Origin: Flavobacterium panacis
GTDB taxonomy: Bacteria; Bacteroidota; Bacteroidia; Flavobacteriales; Flavobacteriaceae
Assembly (NCBI RefSeq): GCF_024649945.1
Contig: NZ_JANKMS010000008.1
Span: 248,001 to 312,000, forward strand
Length of the DNA stretch: 64,000 nucleotides
Direction: 5' to 3'
The notes beneath the pieces are model-generated. The model saw only the letters and a program-made list of their open reading frames with translations, ran no database searches and was not told where the DNA came from. How positions within the stretch are numbered: the stretch's first letter is position 1; each line of letters starts with the position of its first letter. The position numbers were made by a program, and so were the translations under genes. Of the stretch, positions 8,747-17,514 are shown piece by piece.

Positions 8747-9577
8747 TTAAGAAATCATCATTTGATGTATAATTTCTTTTGATAATTTTAAATGTTCATC
8801 ACAGTATTCTCTCCAGGCTAATCCCATTTCTCTTAAATCATACTTAGCAACAATTGTAGCATAAGATTGTTTTTTATCGTCAATTGTTGGATATCCAATA
8901 ACATATATAACTTGTGCTAATTCTAGAGCAAGTTCAATATCGTGTGTTGAGAAAATAACGGTATTAAATTCGGATGAGTTTCCTAACAACTCAAAAGCTT
9001 TTTTAACTTCTTGTATGTTTCCTACATCCAATCCTGAAAAAGGCTCATCTAAAACAATAAATTGATCCGATGAAAATAATTGCTCTATAATGGCTGTCCT
9101 TTGTCTTTGACCACCAGATAGTTCATTTGGATATTTGTCTGAACAGTCTTTCAATCCCCATTCTTCCAAATATTGCTTAATCTTTTGTTCTTTTTCGTCA
9201 TTTGAAAGCTTTGTTTTTCTTAAAGAAAATTTAAGAGCCTGATAGACTGTTTTATGTCTGAACAAAGTATACTTTTGATCTACAAAACCAATATCTCCTT
9301 CTTTGACATATTTGGCTGTATTTGGTGTATTATTTTCAAAATCCTTAATTAAAATTTTTCCTGATGTAGCAGTAACCAAACCTGTAAGTGCTTTAAAAAA
9401 AGTAGATTTTCCTCGCCCCGACCTTCCTACAAAGGCAATTACCTGTCCTGTGCAGTCACTTTCGTCTCGAACAACATCTTTTTCTATGATATTTATATCC
9501 TTAATGATAATATTATCATCATAGGCAACACTCAAATTTTCTACATATAATAGCGTCTCTTTATATTCGTGCTTCAT
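8747..9577 (-). CDS. ABC transporter ATP-binding protein (NitT/TauT type)
   Basis: ATPase subunit of an ABC transporter, 276 residues. Walker A GRSGRGKST (51-59), Q-loop Q101, signature LSGGQRQR (153-160), Walker B FIVLDEPFSGLD (about 173-184) and H-loop STHD (His212) are all intact, so it should hydrolyse ATP. It is 2 bp from the permease gene and 8 bp before the AAA+ gene. The usual relatives power uptake of small anions such as nitrate, sulfonates or phosphonates, but the fused substrate-binding/OmpA protein in this operon makes the real substrate uncertain. Confidence 0.92.
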   Translation of the reverse strand: MKHEYKETLLYVENLSVAYDDNIIIKDINIIEKDVVRDESDCTGQVIAFVGRSGRGKSTFFKALTGLVTATSGKILIKDFENNTPNTAKYVKEGDIGFVDQKYTLFRHKTVYQALKFSLRKTKLSNDEKEQKIKQYLEEWGLKDCSDKYPNELSGGQRQRTAIIEQLFSSDQFIVLDEPFSGLDVGNIQEVKKAFELLGNSSEFNTVIFSTHDIELALELAQVIYVIGYPTIDDKKQSYATIVAKYDLREMGLAWREYCDEHLKLSKEIIHQMMIS

Positions 9578-9579
9578 GA

Positions 9580-10350
9580 TTATATTTTTGAATATCTAAA
9601 TATTGTTTTTCTTAAAAAATTGATTCCGCTGTCTAATCCAAGTCCTATAAGTAAAATGATTATCTGAAGCGCAATTATACGTCCGGTATTCATGAATTTA
9701 TCTGAATTTTTAATTAAAAAACCTAAACCTCCTGAAGCCACAACAATAGATTCTACAGTTACTAACATCATCCAGGTAATGGCCAGATTTTGTCTGATTA
9801 CATCAATTACATAATCTATTCGTCCTAAAACGATAACTTGCCAAAGTACTTCCCATCGTGTACATTTCAGCATTTTGGCATGATCAAATTCTTCTTGAGG
9901 AATATCTTTAACCACAGCGATTAATGATGTTGTCAAAAAAGTAGTCAAGAAAATTACCAAAATCCATATCTGCATCATTCGGGCTTCATGAATGACCATT
10001 GTAATATAGAATGATAATCCTGTAAAGGGCAAAAATCTAAATTTGGTTACAAATTCAGATATTGATTTTAATAAAGGAATAGGCCATAAATAAGCAAACA
10101 ACAATGAAATTAAGGTTGCCAGAAAAATAGAGATAAAACACAATTTTAGAGAATTGAAAATATGCACTACCAAACCTTCTCTATACAATTCGGCAAAACC
10201 TGTAAAAACCTGACTTGGCGATGGAAAAAGATGTTTTTGTCCTGATGTTGAAACGAACCAGATCAGAATCAAAAGCAATAACCAAACTATTATAATTGTT
10301 GTTTTGGAAGTCTTTGAAATTTTTTCAAAAGGAATAAAATATTTTTTCAT
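9580..10350 (-). CDS. ABC transporter permease (NitT/TauT type)
   Basis: Inner-membrane permease of 256 residues with about six hydrophobic segments. The cytoplasmic coupling loop shows an EAA-like pattern, EEFDHAKMLKCTRWEVLW, which docks on the ABC ATPase encoded 2 bp downstream. An N-terminal segment (ILIWFVSTSGQKHLFPSPSQ) resembles the region before the first permease helices in SsuC/TauC-like proteins. The gene sits 44 bp after the ligand-binding/OmpA gene. Together these encode a complete importer: binding protein, permease, ATPase. Substrate unknown. Confidence 0.88.
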   Translation of the reverse strand: MKKYFIPFEKISKTSKTTIIIVWLLLLILIWFVSTSGQKHLFPSPSQVFTGFAELYREGLVVHIFNSLKLCFISIFLATLISLLFAYLWPIPLLKSISEFVTKFRFLPFTGLSFYITMVIHEARMMQIWILVIFLTTFLTTSLIAVVKDIPQEEFDHAKMLKCTRWEVLWQVIVLGRIDYVIDVIRQNLAITWMMLVTVESIVVASGGLGFLIKNSDKFMNTGRIIALQIIILLIGLGLDSGINFLRKTIFRYSKI

Positions 10351-10394
10351 ATTTATAGAAGAAGGCCATCAAAAGACAGCCTTCTATATTTAAT

Positions 10395-12209
10395 TTATTT
10401 TAAGAACGTGATAACTACTCTTCTATTTAATGCTTTTCCTGAAGCAGAATCATTATCTGCAATTGGATCGCTTTGTCCTTTTCCATCAACCATTTGAAAA
10501 CGATTTGCCGGAATGCCTTTTTGTTTTAAATAATTTACAACTGCTTGAGCTCTGCTTTTTGATAAGGCTAAATTTGAATCTGGATTTCCAACATTATCAG
10601 TGTGTCCTACCACAGTAAGTTTGGTATTTTCTGCCTGAACCAAAAGGTTGTAGATTCTTTCTATTTCTTTAATTGATGAATTGGAAATTTCGGCGCTTCC
10701 TGTATTAAAGTTAATTTTCCATTCTCCCGAAGCGACTACTTCAGTAGCGTTATTACTATAATCTGCTTTATCTGCAGATGTAGATTCAATATCATTAATA
10801 TTTTTTAGAAAAAATAAATTTACTGCTTCATCATAACTAACTGGAACACCAACATTTTCATTAAATCCAAATGGGTTTAATTCTGTTAAATACCCTGATA
10901 CCTGATTATAAACTGATTTATATCTGTTTACTCCATCAGATAAACCAAAATATTGCATTGCATCTGCATAATTAAACACTTTAGAACCTCCCATATTGTA
11001 AGTTAAACCATTCTTGGTTTCCTGTTGACCTTTGAACATTTTGTACCAATATTCAGGAGTTTCTATTTGATATGTATCAGCAACTGCCTGTGAGGCTCTT
11101 ACCTTCCAATCTTCATAATTTTTCATCTGATTTGATGCTGTAAGAGCAGATTTCAGAATATTTGAAACAATTTCAGGATTCTTTTGAGCCCATTCTTTTA
11201 CTCCAATCACTACAGTTGGCATTTGATTATTAAACTCTTTTGTAGAAACTATATCTACAAAACCTGAAAGTTTGTCAAAAACAGTTTTATCTCCTGGTGT
11301 CCAAGTTGCACATCCATCAATTTTTCTATTAACTGACTTTCCTGTTAACTTACCATTTTGAACTTCTTTTAAGGTAACTGTCCATCCTGTTGTTTGCGAT
11401 TTTATAAGTTCCTCCGCAGATTTAATATAGTCGTCATTTTCAGACGGATAAATATTTACTGCTTCTGCATCATAAGTTGAAGGGTCAGGATTTACTTTTA
11501 GTCCATTAGCAAAACAATAATTTACTGTCGTTACCCAGTCACCATCTCCAAGAACTGCAGATATAACAGATCCTTTCATCGATTTTGGGTCAGATTTCCA
11601 ATTTGGCGGTCCAATTAATTTATCCTCTCCATTACTCATTCCAACAACTCCCATAACTTGTACATGGTACTTATCTTTACCATATTTTTCATTGAGTGAT
11701 TTTTGCATTGAACTAATATAAAATGGCGCTCCATCACCCATCATCATAATAGCAAAAGCACTTTTATTCGAAGATGGATAATCTTCTCCTTTATCAAATT
11801 CTTCAATAAATTTCATTTGCATGTTTCTCAATTCAGAAAGCCAGTCTTGACGAATAATTTCAAGATTAACTCCATTTTTTTCCATTAAAGAACCTTTTGT
11901 TGTTTTTGGTCCTCCATTCGAAACAATAATTCCAGATTGAGCATTCCAAGCATAAGCTGCAATTCTAACTAAAGGTTTATTGTTTACTGCTGTAGAAATA
12001 TCTTTGGATGGAAGTGCTATTTTTTCAGCATTCGTTACATTATTAACATCCATCTGGTTAAGATCGATTCCGCTTAATTGTTTTGAAACTGCCGTTTTAA
12101 TTCCTGGAGACAAATAATAAATTCCACCTAAAATACCTCCCACCGCAACAATCACAATTAACAACTCTGAAAATGTAGTTAACTTTGCCGTTCTTAAAAT
12201 TTTTCCCAT
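10395..12209 (-). CDS. Membrane-anchored ABC substrate-binding domain fused to a C-terminal OmpA domain
   Basis: A 604-residue fusion. One N-terminal membrane segment (about 13-33) has no lipobox or clear cleavage site, so the protein is probably tethered in the inner membrane. Residues about 75-400 look like a TauA/NitT-type periplasmic ligand-binding fold. Residues about 499-604 form an OmpA-like peptidoglycan-binding domain: start INFNTGSAEI, then VVGHTDNVGN with the diaminopimelate-contacting Asp near 538, and LNRRV with the matching Arg near 597. A receptor held by both membrane and cell wall is unusual for an importer and suggests sensing or envelope stress coupling. It lies between a coiled-coil gene (28 bp) and the permease gene (44 bp). 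Confidence 0.85.
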   Translation of the reverse strand: MGKILRTAKLTTFSELLIVIVAVGGILGGIYYLSPGIKTAVSKQLSGIDLNQMDVNNVTNAEKIALPSKDISTAVNNKPLVRIAAYAWNAQSGIIVSNGGPKTTKGSLMEKNGVNLEIIRQDWLSELRNMQMKFIEEFDKGEDYPSSNKSAFAIMMMGDGAPFYISSMQKSLNEKYGKDKYHVQVMGVVGMSNGEDKLIGPPNWKSDPKSMKGSVISAVLGDGDWVTTVNYCFANGLKVNPDPSTYDAEAVNIYPSENDDYIKSAEELIKSQTTGWTVTLKEVQNGKLTGKSVNRKIDGCATWTPGDKTVFDKLSGFVDIVSTKEFNNQMPTVVIGVKEWAQKNPEIVSNILKSALTASNQMKNYEDWKVRASQAVADTYQIETPEYWYKMFKGQQETKNGLTYNMGGSKVFNYADAMQYFGLSDGVNRYKSVYNQVSGYLTELNPFGFNENVGVPVSYDEAVNLFFLKNINDIESTSADKADYSNNATEVVASGEWKINFNTGSAEISNSSIKEIERIYNLLVQAENTKLTVVGHTDNVGNPDSNLALSKSRAQAVVNYLKQKGIPANRFQMVDGKGQSDPIADNDSASGKALNRRVVITFLK

Positions 12210-12237
12210 TACATACTAAAGTTTAATTATTTATTAT

Positions 12238-13359
12238 TTAAAAAATATCACCAAAACCACCACTAGATAATTTATCTTCTTTGGTCATTTTATAATTTTG
12301 TCCAGAATACTTTATAGAATCTGGTATTGTATTATTTCCAGTTTTAATTTCGTCAGCAAGCAAATCCAAACGAGAATATAATTCGTCATTATCAACTGAG
12401 TATTTAGAAGTCAAAGCATCAATGTCTATCAAGTTTTCAGATGTTTTGGCAATATCTTGAGCAATTGTTGAAGTCACAACCTCTAAAGCATATTCTAATT
12501 CCCAATCTTTAGTAAACATCATAGCACTTTTTGCGCTTTCTGTTGCTTCTCTTGCATTTCTGGCAAATTCATATTCTTTTTGAAGCATTTTTACTGTCGC
12601 ATCAAAATCTGCAATTTTAATGTCAATAGCTGTACCTGCCAAAGTAAGCTTACGATCCATTTTACCCAGCACATTAGCACGAACTCCGTATTTTTGAATA
12701 AAACTTTTGCTTTGCTCATATTGTGTCGAAATTCTCTGAGACTCACTTAATTTCTTTGCTAATTCACTTTGCAAAGCCACATACTCATCTGTATCTTTTG
12801 CTCCAATTCCATTAACTTTAACAATTTCGTCCATAGCCGATTTAATTTTTTCGGTCTGGCGCTGTAAACTCAAAACATCATTCTGAAAAGATTTAGCTTC
12901 TTTTTCAGATTTATTTGCTTCGATCTCCATGTCATTTTTAAGACCTTTTAGTTTTGCTTTTGTATTTTTAAAAACTTCGCGATTTTTAATCATTTTTTGC
13001 TTTTGCTCTTCCAATTCACTAAATGGATCACTTTGTATCAAAGCTTTATGAATTCTTTTTGTGGCAAAACGAAGAGCCTTCATAATAACCGGTCTCATCA
13101 TGATCAAAAAAACCAGAAAAACACCTGTTGCAGATAATGCTATCGCCTGCCCAAGCATTGTAAACAATGGCGGAATGATATAAGTCCATACTAAATAACC
13201 TCCTGCTCCAAGTAAACCAATTGCTAATGCTGCGAATAAATATTTCTCACCACTTTTTAGATTAGCAGTTTTTAAGGCGATTTCACCTTTCGATTCGTCA
13301 AAATGTTTTAGTATTGGTAGTGATAAAAGTGTACTTTTTTCCTGTTCGTACTTATCCAT
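12238..13359 (-). CDS. Two-TM coiled-coil protein of the ABC/AAA+ operon
   Basis: Unrecognised protein of 373 residues. A short cytoplasmic N-terminus precedes two transmembrane helices (about 40-62 and 66-88) forming a hairpin, then a charged coiled coil (about 115-185) and a further helical region rich in Ala, Lys and Glu to the end. The C-terminus ends SSGGFGDIF, a Gly/Phe tail that could be a docking motif. The layout recalls PspA-like or XpaC/TelA-type stress proteins, but I see no diagnostic motif. It starts 3 bp after the first gene of the operon ends and precedes the ligand-binding/OmpA gene by 28 bp. It may be a membrane scaffold acted on by the AAA+ ATPase; this is inference. Confidence 0.7.
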   Translation of the reverse strand: MDKYEQEKSTLLSLPILKHFDESKGEIALKTANLKSGEKYLFAALAIGLLGAGGYLVWTYIIPPLFTMLGQAIALSATGVFLVFLIMMRPVIMKALRFATKRIHKALIQSDPFSELEEQKQKMIKNREVFKNTKAKLKGLKNDMEIEANKSEKEAKSFQNDVLSLQRQTEKIKSAMDEIVKVNGIGAKDTDEYVALQSELAKKLSESQRISTQYEQSKSFIQKYGVRANVLGKMDRKLTLAGTAIDIKIADFDATVKMLQKEYEFARNAREATESAKSAMMFTKDWELEYALEVVTSTIAQDIAKTSENLIDIDALTSKYSVDNDELYSRLDLLADEIKTGNNTIPDSIKYSGQNYKMTKEDKLSSGGFGDIF

Positions 13360-13362
13360 GTT

Positions 13363-14037
13363 TTATAAAAATTGATTAATTCCTGTAACTACAGTATTTA
13401 TTGATGATAAAATTTTTTGTTTTGCTATATCATTAGCTTCAATTTTTTGCTGAATTTCTAAAAGTTCTTTTTCATTTTTAGGATCAATTTTTTGAAGTTC
13501 TGCCTTTTTTGATTCTAAATCCTTTTGCATTTCAACAATTTTGCTTTCTAATTCTTCAACACTTTTAGAAAGATTATATTTATCTTGAGTTATAGTAGTA
13601 TCTAATTCTTTTTTTTTATTTTTACCAATAACATTATATTTTTCATAAACCTTTTCTATTTCTGTTATATAGAAATTAGACTTTTCTAACAGTAGCTCTT
13701 TTGTCAAATCAGAGTTAATAGATTTCCCCATTGTAAAGGCCATTTGATAACTTTGCGAATTACTAATACCAACCGCTAAGACAGATTTATACATTTCAAA
13801 AAAGTCAAATCCAGGCTCATTGAGTGAATCAAATCCTTTTTCATAAATTTCCAAAACCTCATTCAAAAAAGGATTTTCAGACAAATTCGTATTATTATAT
13901 TCCAATTGAGATGGAAATGTAGTAACGGGAGTTATTTTTTCTTTTGAATCATTTTCTTTTGATTTTGTTGACTGACTCCCTTCAGTTTCTTCTTCATTTA
14001 TAAAGAGTTTTTTCCAATTAAAATTTTCTGATGCCAT
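13363..14037 (-). CDS. Soluble coiled-coil protein, first gene of the ABC/AAA+ operon
   Basis: Unrecognised 224-residue protein with no signal peptide or membrane segment. Residues 1-45 are polar, acidic and low complexity. A conserved-looking helical block follows (about 55-115, including GFDFFEMYKSVLAVG), then a long coiled coil (about 125-205). It is the promoter-proximal gene of the six-gene operon and is 3 bp from the two-TM coiled-coil gene, so the two products probably form a complex. No enzymatic motif is visible. A -7 promoter match lies 58 bp upstream of the ATG. Confidence 0.65.
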   Translation of the reverse strand: MASENFNWKKLFINEEETEGSQSTKSKENDSKEKITPVTTFPSQLEYNNTNLSENPFLNEVLEIYEKGFDSLNEPGFDFFEMYKSVLAVGISNSQSYQMAFTMGKSINSDLTKELLLEKSNFYITEIEKVYEKYNVIGKNKKKELDTTITQDKYNLSKSVEELESKIVEMQKDLESKKAELQKIDPKNEKELLEIQQKIEANDIAKQKILSSINTVVTGINQFL

Positions 14038-14094
14038 CTTTACTTTCTTTTTTCATTTTTTAGATATTAAAATTGAAATGAATTTCTATGAGGG

Positions 14095-14102
14095 CAAAAA
14101 TA
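14095..14102 (-). promoter_or_regulatory. -7 promoter box for the six-gene ABC/AAA+ operon
   Basis: Read on the minus strand this is TATTTTTG, an exact TAnnTTTG match, 58 bp upstream of the first ATG at 14037. No good -33 TTG was found at the usual distance, so strength or regulation may depend on another factor. Confidence 0.5.
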
Positions 14103-14262
14103 TACTTTTTAATTCTTTATATAAAGTTTTTCTTTCAAATTAAATATATATTTACTTCTTTTTACTACAAATTAAAAAATAAATAAAAGAATTGAGGAAA
14201 TGGATACTGTTACTTATGAAGTCTACGAAATCTGCTAAGCGAAAAAAAAGTAAAATATCAGT

Positions 14263-14296
14263 ATGATATATTAGGAAGAAATAAAAAATATATCAT
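14263..14296. repeat. AT-rich 10-bp perfect inverted repeat
   Basis: ATGATATATT (14263-14272) and AATATATCAT (14287-14296) are perfect reverse complements with a 14-nt loop. They lie in the 372-bp gap (14038-14409) between the ABC/AAA+ operon and atpG, which otherwise holds only the operon promoter and the atp terminator. It could be an operator for the operon 226 bp downstream or a chance AT-rich hairpin. Confidence 0.45.
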
Positions 14297-14353
14297 GAGT
14301 CAAAATTATAGATAGGACTAGTAGTGTATTATTTATTCTATGTAAATAATTGC

Positions 14354-14389
14354 AAAAAAAAAGCCGGTATAAATACCGGCTTTTTTACT
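14354..14389 (-). terminator. Intrinsic terminator of the atp operon
   Basis: AAGCCGGTAT-AA-ATACCGGCTT makes a 10-bp GC-containing stem with T-tracts on both sides. It lies 20 bp beyond the atpG stop, ending the ATP synthase transcript on the minus strand. Confidence 0.9.
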
Positions 14390-14409
14390 ATAATATTGTA
14401 ATGAATTAA

Positions 14410-15270
14410 CTATCCATTTAAAGCTTCTGCTCCACCAACGATTTCTAAAATCTCACTTGTAATAGCAGCTTGACGAGCTTTATTGTAAGTAAGTTTCAAT
14501 TGGTTTCTTAATTCAGTTGCGTTATCTGTTGCTTTATGCATTGCGGTCATACGCGCTCCATGCTCAGAAGCAAATGAATCACGGATACCTTTGTACAATT
14601 GTGTTTTTAAAGACTTAGGAATTAAAGTCAAAACAATTTCTTCTTTTCCTGGTTCGAAAATATAATCTCCAGTAGAAGCTTTTGCATCAGATTTAATAGG
14701 TGCTAACGGTAAAAATTGTTCTGTTTGAACGATTTGTGTCGCAGCATTTTTAAATTGATTGTAAACTAATTCAATTCTATCGTATTCTCCAGATAAAAAT
14801 TTCTCAGTCAAATTATCTGCAATTCCAGCAACATTTTCAAAAGTTAAATGATCAAAAATTGCATTATGATGACCGTGAACTTTATGTGTTTTGCTTAAAG
14901 CGTCATTTCCTTTTTTACCAATAGCAAAAACATCAACTTGCTTTCCAGCGTAAAACTCTGTACGGTTTTTAATCTCTTTAATAATATTTGAATTGAATGC
15001 ACCACATAAACCTCTATTTGAAGTTATAGCTACAAGCAATACTTTTTTTACTTCACGTTGTGTAGTGTAATCTCCTCCTACTTCACCTTCAAGTGTTGCA
15101 GAAAGATCTTGCAATAACTCCGTTAATTTCTCGGCATAAGGACGCATTGCAGTGATTGCATCTTGTGCTTTCTTCAGCTTTGCAGCAGAAACCATTTTCA
15201 TAGCCGATGTAATTTGCATCGTCGATGAAACGGAAGTAATTCTATTACGGATTTCCTTTAAATTTGCCAT
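14410..15270 (-). CDS. atpG: ATP synthase F1 gamma subunit
   Basis: Central rotor shaft of the F1 sector, coupling proton flow through Fo to catalysis in alpha3-beta3. The 286-residue protein has the characteristic paired coiled-coil ends: N-terminal LKEIRNRITSVSSTMQITSA with MKMVSAAKLKKAQ, and C-terminal MTAMHKATDNATELRNQL followed by KARQAAITSEILEIVGGAEA. The middle segment VAITSNRGLCGAFNSNI is also typical. It is the last gene of the operon, separated from atpA by 90 bp that carry an 18-bp perfect inverted repeat, and followed by a strong terminator. Confidence 0.98.
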   Translation of the reverse strand: MANLKEIRNRITSVSSTMQITSAMKMVSAAKLKKAQDAITAMRPYAEKLTELLQDLSATLEGEVGGDYTTQREVKKVLLVAITSNRGLCGAFNSNIIKEIKNRTEFYAGKQVDVFAIGKKGNDALSKTHKVHGHHNAIFDHLTFENVAGIADNLTEKFLSGEYDRIELVYNQFKNAATQIVQTEQFLPLAPIKSDAKASTGDYIFEPGKEEIVLTLIPKSLKTQLYKGIRDSFASEHGARMTAMHKATDNATELRNQLKLTYNKARQAAITSEILEIVGGAEALNG

Positions 15271-15299
15271 CTATTAATTAGAAAATGTGACAATTTGAA

Positions 15300-15346
15300 A
15301 ATTAGATAATTAGAAAAATGTTATATCATTTTCTAATTATCTAATT
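15300..15346. repeat. 18-bp perfect inverted repeat between atpA and atpG
   Basis: AATTAGATAATTAGAAAA (15300-15317) and its exact reverse complement at 15329-15346 flank an 11-nt loop. In the mRNA this forms a long AU-rich hairpin in the intercistronic gap, and further copies of the AATTATCTAATTA motif continue to 15363. It has no T-tract typical of a terminator; a role in mRNA stability or relative expression of atpG is inference. Confidence 0.85.
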
Positions 15347-15360
15347 AACGAATTATCTAA

Positions 15361-16938
15361 TTAGTTATATTTTGCTGAGATTTCTTTTGCTGCTTTTTCG
15401 ATAACATCTGTAATAGCGTCATCTAATTTACCAGCTTTCAACGCGTTAAGCGTATCTTTATGTTTACTGTTTAAGTAAGCTAAGAAATCAGCTTCAAATT
15501 CTTTTACTTTTTCTACAGGAACGTTTCTTAATAAGTTTTTAGAACCAGCGTAGATAATAGCTACTTGGTTTTCAACTGTATAAGGATCATTTAAACCTTG
15601 TTTCAAGATCTCAACGTTTCTTTTACCTTTTTCAATTACGTTTAAAGTAACAGAATCTAAGTCAGAACCAAATTTAGCGAAAGCTTCTAATTCACGGAAT
15701 TGAGCTTGGTCTAATTTTAAAGTTCCAGAAACTTTCTTCATAGATTTAATTTGAGCATTACCTCCAACACGAGATACAGAGATACCTACGTTGATAGCAG
15801 GACGAACCCCAGAGTTGAACAAATCTCCATCAAGGAAAATCTGACCATCTGTAATAGAGATTACGTTTGTTGGGATATATGCAGAAACGTCACCAGCTTG
15901 AGTTTCGATAATTGGTAAAGCAGTTAATGAACCACCACCTTTTACGATAGATTTGATAGAATCTGGTAAATCGTTCATGTTTTTAGCGATACCATCATCA
16001 GCGATTACTTTACAAGCACGCTCTAATAAACGAGAGTGTAAGTAGAAAACGTCTCCAGGGTAAGCCTCACGTCCCGGTGGTCTTCTTAATAAAAGAGAAA
16101 CCTCACGGTAAGCAACAGCTTGTTTAGATAAATCGTCATAAACGATAAGAGCTGGACGACCTGAATCTCTAAAGTATTCTCCAATTGCAGCACCAGCGAA
16201 TGGAGCATAAACTTGCATTGGAGCTGGGTCAGAAGCATTAGCAGCAACGATAACTGTATAAGCCATTGCTCCTTTTTCTTCTAACATTTTAGCGATTCCT
16301 GCTACAGTTGAAGCTTTTTGTCCAATTGCAACATATATACAGAATACAGGTTTTCCTGCATCGTAAAATTCTTTTTGATTTAAGATTGTATCGATACAAA
16401 CAGTTGATTTACCTGTTTGACGGTCACCGATTACAAGCTCACGCTGTCCACGACCAACTGGGATCATAGCATCAACTGCTTTTACTCCTGTTTGTAATGG
16501 CTCAGTTACTGGCTGACGGAAGATAACACCAGGTGCTTTTCTTTCCAAAGGCATTTCGTATAAGTCTCCACCGATTGGTCCTTTTCCATCAATTGGAAAA
16601 CCAAGAGTGTTAACAACACGTCCTACCATTTGCTCACCTACTTTAAGAGAAGCAATACGTTGAGTTCTTTTTGCAGTAGATCCTTCTTTAAGTCCTGTTG
16701 ATGGTCCTAAAAGTACAACTCCCACATTATCCTCTTCAAGATTCAATACGATACCTTCCATACCGTTATCAAATTCTACTAACTCTCCATATTGTACATT
16801 AGATAGCCCGTAAACACGAGCAATACCGTCTCCAACTTGAAGTACTGTTCCTACTTCCTCTAGCGTAGCACCAGATTCAAAACCTTCTACTTGCTTTCTT
16901 AATATTGCTGAAATTTCAGCAGGTTTGATTTCCGCCAT
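15361..16938 (-). CDS. atpA: ATP synthase F1 alpha subunit
   Basis: Non-catalytic nucleotide-binding subunit of the F1 hexamer. The P-loop is GDRQTGKST near residue 170, and the ALPIIETQAGDVSAYIPTNV and SVSRVGG segments around 345-392 are hallmarks of the alpha subunit, including the arginine that completes the beta-subunit active site. Length 525 is normal for Bacteroidetes. It lies 38 bp after atpH in the operon atpB-E-F-H-A-G. The catalytic partner gene atpD and atpC are absent from this cluster, as commonly seen in this phylum. Confidence 0.99.
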   Translation of the reverse strand: MAEIKPAEISAILRKQVEGFESGATLEEVGTVLQVGDGIARVYGLSNVQYGELVEFDNGMEGIVLNLEEDNVGVVLLGPSTGLKEGSTAKRTQRIASLKVGEQMVGRVVNTLGFPIDGKGPIGGDLYEMPLERKAPGVIFRQPVTEPLQTGVKAVDAMIPVGRGQRELVIGDRQTGKSTVCIDTILNQKEFYDAGKPVFCIYVAIGQKASTVAGIAKMLEEKGAMAYTVIVAANASDPAPMQVYAPFAGAAIGEYFRDSGRPALIVYDDLSKQAVAYREVSLLLRRPPGREAYPGDVFYLHSRLLERACKVIADDGIAKNMNDLPDSIKSIVKGGGSLTALPIIETQAGDVSAYIPTNVISITDGQIFLDGDLFNSGVRPAINVGISVSRVGGNAQIKSMKKVSGTLKLDQAQFRELEAFAKFGSDLDSVTLNVIEKGKRNVEILKQGLNDPYTVENQVAIIYAGSKNLLRNVPVEKVKEFEADFLAYLNSKHKDTLNALKAGKLDDAITDVIEKAAKEISAKYN

Positions 16939-16976
16939 CTTAATTTATAATTTAGACACTTTTTGTGTTATAAAAA

Positions 16977-17510
16977 CTAATTACTTAACTCTCTTTTTAA
17001 TACTTGTAATCTATTTGCAACAGAAGCGTTGTATTGATTATCTCCTATTCTCAAAATAAATCCACCAATAATTGAAGGATCTACTATATTTTCAATTGTA
17101 ATTTTTTTATCTGATAAAGTTGCAACTTTTGCTAAAACTTTAGCTTCTAAAGCAGCATCCATTGGAATTGCTGTAGTAACTTTCGCTACTTCAACACCAT
17201 TATTTTCATCAAACAATTTGTTGTATTCTAATGCAATTGCTTTTAGAATTTCAAATCTTTTGTTTTCAAATAATAAATGGAATAATCCTTTTGTAACTCC
17301 ATTTACATCTGCGAAAACTTCTAGAAGAGCACTTTCTTTAACTTCAACTTTAGTAGTTGGGTTTTCAATAAAAGTACTTAATTCTAAATTTGTTTCAATT
17401 GCATTTGCAATTGATTTCATATCGTTATTGACAGCTTCGGCAACACCTTTAGAGTTTGCTAAGTCTAGAATTGCTTTTGCATAACGAATTGCTGCTCTTG
17501 TACTTGCCAT
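16977..17510 (-). CDS. atpH: ATP synthase F1 delta subunit (OSCP)
   Basis: Stator subunit linking the top of F1 to the b subunits. The 177-residue protein starts RAAIRYAKAILDLA (the first helix of OSCP/delta) and ends with the conserved VDPSIIGGFILRIGDNQYNA block followed by LQVLKREL. Length and position, 4 bp after atpF and 38 bp before atpA, are standard. Confidence 0.97.
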   Translation of the reverse strand: MASTRAAIRYAKAILDLANSKGVAEAVNNDMKSIANAIETNLELSTFIENPTTKVEVKESALLEVFADVNGVTKGLFHLLFENKRFEILKAIALEYNKLFDENNGVEVAKVTTAIPMDAALEAKVLAKVATLSDKKITIENIVDPSIIGGFILRIGDNQYNASVANRLQVLKRELSN

Positions 17511-17514
17511 AATC

